Shown here one piece after another: positions 56,885 through 64,000 of a stretch of DNA of 64,000 nucleotides. The notes under the pieces were generated by a model. That model saw only the letters and a list, made by a program, of their open reading frames with translations, made no database searches and was not told the DNA's origin. Positions within the stretch are counted from its first letter, which is position 1, and the number at the start of each line of letters is the position of its first letter. Source of the DNA: Mycteria americana. Its lineage: Eukaryota; Chordata; Aves; Ciconiiformes; Ciconiidae. Made by a program: the position numbers and the translations under genes. The stretch lies in the NCBI RefSeq assembly GCF_035582795.1, contig NC_134373.1:25576501-25640500 (forward strand), read 5' to 3'.

Positions 56885-59800
56885 GCCCTTTCCAGCCGTG
56901 CCTCTCCCGGGTGCAGTGCTGCCCTTCCTTGCGCAGGGATCGTCCTCCCTTCTCACCTTTCCCCTTCCCCTGCCTTTGCACACACACACACTTTTGTGGC
57001 TCGGTCATGAGGAGAGAGGAGCTGTGGGGCTGCTTGAAATCTGTGTGGTACAGTCTGGAGGGAGCGTAGGGAAAAAGTGGTTTTTTGCACGCTCTGCGAG
57101 ACTTGACCAGCTCCGGTTCCCAGGGCACCATCACACAAATTCCTGTTTAAGTTAGCCTCCTACTTTTTTCTTCCGTCGTCTTGCCCCTCCCTTAGTGTAG
57201 TAACAGACATCCTCAGTCTCTTGCAATAATAAACACACCGTAATGAAATCCGTAGCATACCCTTCCTCCAGGGCATTCATATATAAGCAGAATTTTTTGG
57301 TTAGAAGCTAAATTGCACACATTCAGCAACTGGGCTTTAAATCCTCAGCTCAAAAAAAAAAAAAAGAGGCCTCTTCTTGGGCTATAATAATATTTCCTTT
57401 GGTAATCAGTGGAATGTTGATTTTAAACCCGCGCAGGCCAGCACTGATCTCTTACAGCCTGATGCAGCCCTCGTGTGTAAGTAACCGTCAGGAGCAAACT
57501 CACAGGCGTTAAGGCTGTTCGGAGAGGGTAGCAATTAAGGTTGAGCTTGTTGCTTGGAAAGGCAGTCAGTCTCGGTTTGGCCAGTAGATGGTAGTGGTAC
57601 ACACAGAGCTGCCAAAATGAGCTGTGCGAGAGGAAAAAATCAGAGGGATCTGCTCCGGGTCCTTTTGAAGTTTAATTAAATGAGCAGCAGAACTCCCAAG
57701 GCGCAGGACTGCAAATAGCAGTGTCCGTTCCTAGCCATGGCTGCAGCATTGAGAAGCTGTGGTAAGACGGCTTTCCAGGTCTCAGTGGTCATTCTCAACA
57801 ACTTTAATAGGATGCGTTGAAATCTTACGCTGGCCTGTGGGTTTTTCTTTCGTTTGGTGAGTGATGGGAAAATCCACTTGGGTTCCTGAGTATTAAATAG
57901 ATAGGTAAATACATCTTTGTGGTACGTTTCAGTTCTGATCCCTTTGATGGAAAGGTAACTCACTGAAAATACTCCAGCCAGGCCTCTTTGCTGTAAATGG
58001 ATTTGTTTTAATATTTTATTTCTTGACTGTATCAGTGCAGGCATTTACTTACTAATTTATGTGGGAAAATGAAAATGAAGTCATAGAAATAAAAATTATT
58101 AGAAATTTTAGACATCCATTGCATAAAGTAATCATTCCACAGCACTGTTGAAAGCAGATTTACTTTCTCCTTCTCTCAATTTATTCTGTAAGTTGCTCAG
58201 AGCGTAAAGAGTTGCTGATCCCTTTCTATATCCACTATCTTTATGCAGGATGACTGTGATTTGGATTCTGCTCTTAGAAACTTAACCATAAAAAAGGGCA
58301 TTAGGAATTGTTTCGTAATAAAGCCTCACTTCAAAGTCTTAGTTTTTATAATCTTGTTTCCTTATACCGCAGCTCTTCTAGACTTTCCCGGTCCTCCTGT
58401 GACGAAGCAACTGCAGTTGCCTAAGGAAGTGTACTAGACCCAGCCTGCCGCAGTGCTTGCGAGTAACACCATGGTAATTTATAACCACAAAAGTGATTCT
58501 CAACTACAATCGTTTCCAAAAGTGCACAGCTAGATAATAGCGAAAATGCTTCTACCATTTCCTTTATTTCTGATGCTTATTTTTGTTCGTTGGCTTGTTG
58601 CTATTGTAACAAATCCTATTCTTTTAACTTCAGGTGACAGACTAAATCTCCACGGTGGTTCTCAGAAATAAATGCTTCAAAACATAGTTTTAGTGAGAAC
58701 AACAGCTAAACTTGTAGATACACGATAAATCTTGACATGCATAGTGGGCTAAAAGTTACCCTCCTCTGCATGCTAGCACAGGAAAATAGGGAAGACTTTT
58801 TCTCTGAATCACGCACGTAAAGGCCTAACTAACAACCTGCTTTCCATGGAGGTGGCCAGCCTGCAGCTAATGGTGGCAGTCAGTGGGTGCTTGAAGGCCA
58901 TCCACCACCACTGGGTTGACTGGTAGAATGCAATAGCCAGGTCAATGTCTTAGACCATACATCTGAAAAACAAAACTATCCCTGTATCTTTTCAGATTTT
59001 TATAGATCATCTTAAGAAATCAAAATTTTCTATTTATGCGGTACAAAAAATCCTCTGTATTTTTTCTTTTAGTTTTCTAGAAAATACTGAAAATTATCCC
59101 ATGAAGTACGTTCCTCTTATGAAGCTATTTATTCAGGTCATTTGTTCTAAAGCATGATCTTAGGCCTTTGAACCCAGTCATAACCGGATTAAATCTGTTT
59201 CGCCACTTCTTCCTGCCATAAACTTTGTGCACGTTGTAGGTGAGAAGCCCCTGGAAAGCCCTTGCTGGAAGCCAAAAGCAAGCTTGCACGAAGCTGATAA
59301 AAAGACAGACTACCTCATCAGCAGCTTTGGGCTGCGTGGCTTCACTGACGCTGGATTTGGGACTCCATCCCAGAGCTTGATGCTTCCAGGTTCATTCAGG
59401 TATGCAAGCAGAATCCCTAACATTGGACATTGCCAATGAGCTGGAGTACATAAGACTTTTAATATAAAGTAAAAGAATATTCTAAGTCATGTAAGGCTTC
59501 ATTTGTTATGGCCCTAGCACAGGTTACGCGTAATTCTGCTTTATCTGTACTAGTTTCTTTTGGAAAGTTTCTCCTGATGCTAGCACACTTACCTATTATG
59601 TGTCTGAAATCTGACACCTACCTAAATGCTTACATGACCTAGACGTTATATTTTCTGCTATTTAATATTCAAGAATATCAGAAGAATTCTGTCTGAAAAG
59701 GTAAGAAGGTAATGTTTCTGCTGCCGCATATCATGTCCTGCTAGTCCTGTGGGATGAAAATGATGTTGAGAGGCAAATTGAATTACTTCAAATATTGTTT

Positions 59801-59927
59801 CAAAAGCAAATATTGAAGATGGAGTTGTACATATGGGACACATTGTGGCTATAAAAACCGTAAGGTACTGTTCAGTTAAATGTGGAAATGCATCAGAACG
59901 GCTCTGGGAGGCTTTCCATCTGGAAAG

Positions 59928-60000
59928 AAGAGATTAATAGAATACCTACAGAAACAGCAGCTACTTTACCCTTTAAAATAGTTGTAGTATAAATAGCAGA
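59928..60000 (+). repeat. 73-bp inverted repeat, upstream arm
   Basis: A perfect reverse complement of 61508-61580, checked base by base. Similarity stops sharply at both ends. Confidence 0.97.
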
Positions 60001-61507
60001 GTGGCTCTTCCCCACACAGCATACCCAGGAACACAGCTGACGTGTTGGTTTTATCACTGCAGGCTCCCGGAACGCCTTGCCCCACAGAACACGGCACCTC
60101 CGGAGCGTACCCACCATGTGTCTGGGTGTCCCGGTGCAGTTACATTACGGAAGAGGGAAGGAAAGCCAATGTGGGCTCCTTTCTCCATCTTGTCCTTGAC
60201 CATCCATCCTCCCCTCGCCTTCCAGAGTCTAGTCTGGGTTGATGATTGGATTTTAACTATTGCTGTTTACATATAAATTTACTTCATTCCTGCCTGAAAG
60301 AATGTAAAGTGGAAGTTGGGTGAGTCTCAGCTGCTCTTACAGGTTGCTTGCCCACTTGCTCTGATGTAGCACAAAGCAAACCGTCATGGAAGGAAAGACG
60401 AAAGAAAGAGCTGATCACTGGTGAAAGCAAAAGTATAAAGAGAACAGGGATCAGTTATTCCTACTGGTTGGGAAGACTAGAACAAGAAGTAACTGACTGA
60501 AGCCACAGCAGGAAATATGTGATAGATAACATGGGAATAGCTGGGCCGAACAATAAGCAGCCAACAGAAGTGGTAGGGTCACTTTCAAAGGCAGTGTGGA
60601 CTGTTAAATTGGATAACTGTGATTTAGAAATAAACAAATCAATCCACCACCACTGCTGGGGCATAGATTCACAACACTGCTGGATGGGCCTTTCAGCTCA
60701 GTCTGGGTAAACATGAGTAAGCCTGACCTGAAAATATCGGTGTGTATGTGTTTGTGGGACTGCTGATGCATCGTCCCACTGCCTTCTAGCCCAAACCTAG
60801 CTTCTAGCCTTCTGACCCACACAAGTGTTCCACAACCAGAATTTAGGATCTCTGTGGACACAAATTCCATGCAAATGGGATATGGGAAACACGTCCTGTT
60901 AAATGTGGTCTGCCTCAGGACAGAAGGAGACAGTTCCAAAATGAGTAAAGCTGAGTCATCCAATTCATCTGCTACAGCAGCCAGTGGGCCACAGGCACCC
61001 AACCTGCCCTGGGTACCTAAGATCCATGTCCAGGGTAAAGGAAGTGAAAGCCCAGAATCACTACATGCAGAGCACAAAAATAAAAGGATACATGCGAAAA
61101 GGAATTATTTCTTTTTTGCTTTTGTTTCTTTTACTCTTTTTGGTTTTGGTTTTGTTTTTCCCCAGAGAAGTCACAGACCCAGGTGATGGGATGCCTGATG
61201 ATCTGTTTACTTGGGTTGTACTTTGAAGATGTCTCTGTGATGCACCTTTGAGTGGTCCAGTTGCCTCAGCAGGTCTGGAGCTGGATCCCAGGTGGGGACA
61301 GCCTGCTGGGAGAAGCAGCAGCCCTCACTTCTGTGCAGGAGGCAGCAATGTCCCAGGCTCCCCTTTCTTCCTCTTCTGTAACATGTTAGTGGAAACAGCA
61401 GCTTCCTGCACAGCAGCTGCCTGGTTCAAAGCACTGAGATACGACTGACTTACCGGGCAGCTTTCGGCAGACTTACAAATATCTGTTAAGATAATATTCT
61501 GTTATTA

Positions 61508-61580
61508 TCTGCTATTTATACTACAACTATTTTAAAGGGTAAAGTAGCTGCTGTTTCTGTAGGTATTCTATTAATCTCTT
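61508..61580 (-). repeat. 73-bp inverted repeat, downstream arm with flanking direct repeats
   Basis: A perfect reverse complement of 59928-60000. It is bounded by the direct repeat ATTCTGTTAT at 61496-61505 and 61581-61590, so this arm looks like the inserted copy. Confidence 0.95.
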
Positions 61581-63541
61581 ATTCTGTTATCTCTATTAAT
61601 CTCGCTCCGTGTGGGTCTGCTGGAGTGTATCTGGGGCCAAATCTGGTTCAAGAGCTGCTGGATAGACTGTAAAGCCCATGACATTCAAAGCAAAGCCATA
61701 AGCTGTGAGAAAGGGCAGGAATGGTTGACCCCCATTCTACCAGGATAATAAAATCATTAAAAATTTCCTCTTTGAAATTGGATGCATTTAATCCCTTTGG
61801 GTAACAACACCAAAAAGAAGAAGATGAATTCTGATGTGGACATTCTTCAGCGTTTCTGGAAATGGTATTTCAACAGAGCCCCAGCACAGGTAGGAGGTTT
61901 TCTGTCTGCCTCTGGAAGCAGAGGGACGTTCATGGGATGCTGAAAAAAGCTGGAGCCCCAGAAAGCCCACATGGGAGCGTGTTCCCGAATACAAGGACAC
62001 CCGAAACAGATGCAAGACTAAACCTAAGGTGCACTGTGCTGTGTCAGTGCTGGTGTTTATTATTTTTATGATTGCATTTTAAAGCAATGGTTCTTTTGAT
62101 CCATACTAACTGCTGGTCAGGGAAAGAAAAATAAAGCTTACATAGAAAACAACAAGATTTTCTGGCTGGAGGCCAAAACTTCACAAGAGAATACTGAAGC
62201 CTAATATGTTTTGTTTGACGTCTTTGTTTCTGATAGATGTTGACTGAATTCAGGAGGATGACGGCACGTTGAACAAAACCAGCTGGGGAAGTCAGTTTGC
62301 TAATTATTAACCCTCTAGGGAAGAGACTGAATTGGAAATGTGCATACAAAACGTTCTGGGAAAAATATAAAAAATAATGTAGATCTCTTTGGAAAAGAAA
62401 TACTTACACTTGGCTTGTATTTTTAGCAGAAAGAGAGGAGACAATTTGTGATATATGACTGAATTCCTCAAGATGGATAACAATTCTGTCTTAGACTCAT
62501 TTTCTCCCTGTAGTACGATTCAGCAGTCCTGAGGTTGAAATAAGTCTAACATTAAGGAATGACTTCAGGGATGAAGAGAAGTTATACATTTATTGTGATA
62601 TAAATCATAGAGGGGGAAAAAAAGACTGTTATCAGCCTCTTGACCACTTTGCAACAAGGAAAGGGGGGATTTTCAAAGCTGTAAAGAGGAGAGGAGCATC
62701 AAACTGCGTACTGTGCCTTAGAAAATATTACTCAAAAGCTACTGTGATAAATACCTAATATAAAAATATAAATAACAAAAAGGAAAAAAAATCATAATAG
62801 TCTTTGGACAGTAGGCTCTGCTGTGACATATTTACATCTCACTCTGCCTGGATGCTCTAATCCTTCCTCTACAACCTGGCCAGAGAGGTGGCTATATAGT
62901 GTGTGCAGGTATTTTTCCCCCATTTCAGGTGTTTTAGGGATAGAAGAAAGGGAGAGTTAGATATGGGCACTTCACCAAATTCCAGTGCAGTTCAGCGTTT
63001 AACTTATGGCCAATCTTAGCTATAATTATAGCATGAAATGGAAACAGAAAAAAGAGATTAAAGGAAAAAAATATCCAGGTACAAAAAAAACAAAGATGGA
63101 GAAGAAAAGAAATTTAGGAACAACTTTCACCATTTGGTTAACATTGGAGCTCTTTTCCTGCTTGACACGTTGGTTGCAGCACAGAGACATCTGCTGTTAG
63201 CCAGTAAGTGCCAAAATAGATGTAGCAGAATGCATTATTGTTTAAAACAAATAGATCATGTGGGGTGCTGAAGTGATTTTTGTTTTCTTCCCCATAATTC
63301 AGTCTGTAGTCATTTTAGGTATCAGATTGTTAGAGAAAAATCCTATTTTTGTTAGGCAAGCTTTTAAAAATTGACTTTAATATCAGACGTGCATATTTTT
63401 GACTTTTTAATGCTGTAGGTGTTATTACAAGCTTAGCTAAAGTCCTATCCAGTAGGCAATACAGTAGCTAGCAAAGTGCCTTCTGAACTTGTCCATTCTC
63501 TGATAATTTGCAACTCTCTTTGGTTGCTTTGCTATAATTTT

Positions 63542-63580
63542 TGTGTGTGTACGTGTGTGCGTGTGCGTGTGTGTGTGTAC
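63542..63580. repeat. (GT)n microsatellite with interruptions
   Basis: GTGTGT with AC and GC interruptions. Confidence 0.9.
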
Positions 63581-63654
63581 TGACAGCTATTACAAATGAT
63601 GAACTGGAGTAATTATAAAGTGTGCCATTTCCAGAATGCTGCAACAGTGCTGTC

Positions 63655-63675
63655 GTGTGTGTGTGTGTGTGTGTG
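63655..63675. repeat. (GT)n microsatellite
   Basis: About ten uninterrupted GT units, close to the previous run. Confidence 0.9.
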
Positions 63676-64000
63676 ATTTAAATTGCAACTGGTTATGTAA
63701 AGTGAACACTTACAGTATTTTTGACAGAAAGCATCCCAGAGTGACCACGAATGAGAGCCTTAGTATGTTACCATACACTTTGAGATTAGAGGGGAAATCC
63801 ACACATTTGCACGGAAATTAATGCAACAGGGACCCAACCCTGACTCCTGCTGGTGAAGCACCAGTTGTACGAGATGCCTTAGATTGTGGGTCCTGCTGCT
63901 TTCATCCTGCCCTTGGGAGAAAAACCAAACCACCAACCAAGCAAACAAATCCCAACAGGTGGAATATTCCAGATGTGTGGGCATGCAGCGCTGTTTCTTT

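Larger units (their letters stand above)
54061..64000. other. Downstream intergenic region without a recognisable gene
   Basis: No open frame resembles a known family. LY75, which follows PLA2R1 in mammals, is not recognised here. Contains an A-rich tract near 55170-55250, a 23-bp tandem duplication, (GT)n runs and a perfect inverted repeat, all listed separately. Confidence 0.6.

Noticed and set aside
1-64000. CRISPR arrays, operons, tRNA or rRNA genes
   Set aside because: No spaced direct repeats, no cloverleaf or rRNA signature recognised; the window is vertebrate nuclear DNA.

Overview
The window looks like nuclear DNA from a bird. It carries one vertebrate-style split gene with 29 GT-AG introns and a CpG-island promoter. 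It also holds CR1-type LINE fragments with the octamer-repeat 3' ends typical of birds, few other repeats, and AT-rich introns. The species cannot be named from the sequence alone.

The one gene I can support fills the middle. It is on the + strand, from the ATG at 11129 to the TAA at 53199, in 30 coding exons that join in frame into 1,461 residues. The domain order is signal peptide, ricin-type cysteine-rich domain, fibronectin type II domain, eight C-type lectin-like domains (CTLDs), one membrane span and a 42-residue tail. That order, the length and residue-level similarity identify it as PLA2R1 (M-type phospholipase A2 receptor). In chicken the PLA2R1 homologue is FcRY, the yolk-sac receptor that takes up maternal IgY. 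I read every splice junction by hand; all phases match and the exon lengths sum to 4,386 nt, an exact multiple of three.

Layout: 1-10.7 kb is upstream intergenic DNA with no recognisable coding exon. About 10.73-11.48 kb is a CpG island holding the promoter and exon 1. Exons 2-30 run from 14.7 to 53.2 kb. The 3' UTR with candidate poly(A) signals runs to about 54.06 kb. From 54.06 to 64.0 kb I find no gene. In mammals ITGB6 lies upstream of PLA2R1 and LY75 downstream, all in the same orientation, so their ends may lie near the window edges, but I could not recognise their coding sequence here.

The most unusual non-genic structures are: a perfect 73-bp inverted repeat about 1.5 kb apart downstream of the gene, one arm bounded by a 10-bp direct repeat and by microhomology (a candidate template-switch insertion); two tandem perfect hairpins just before exon 25; a 36-bp tandem repeat upstream; and a telomere-like palindrome near 2.7 kb. 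Within the gene, the cytoplasmic tail lacks the NPxY-type signal but keeps an acidic dileucine motif, and CTLD2 has an EPN triplet without its usual WND partner.
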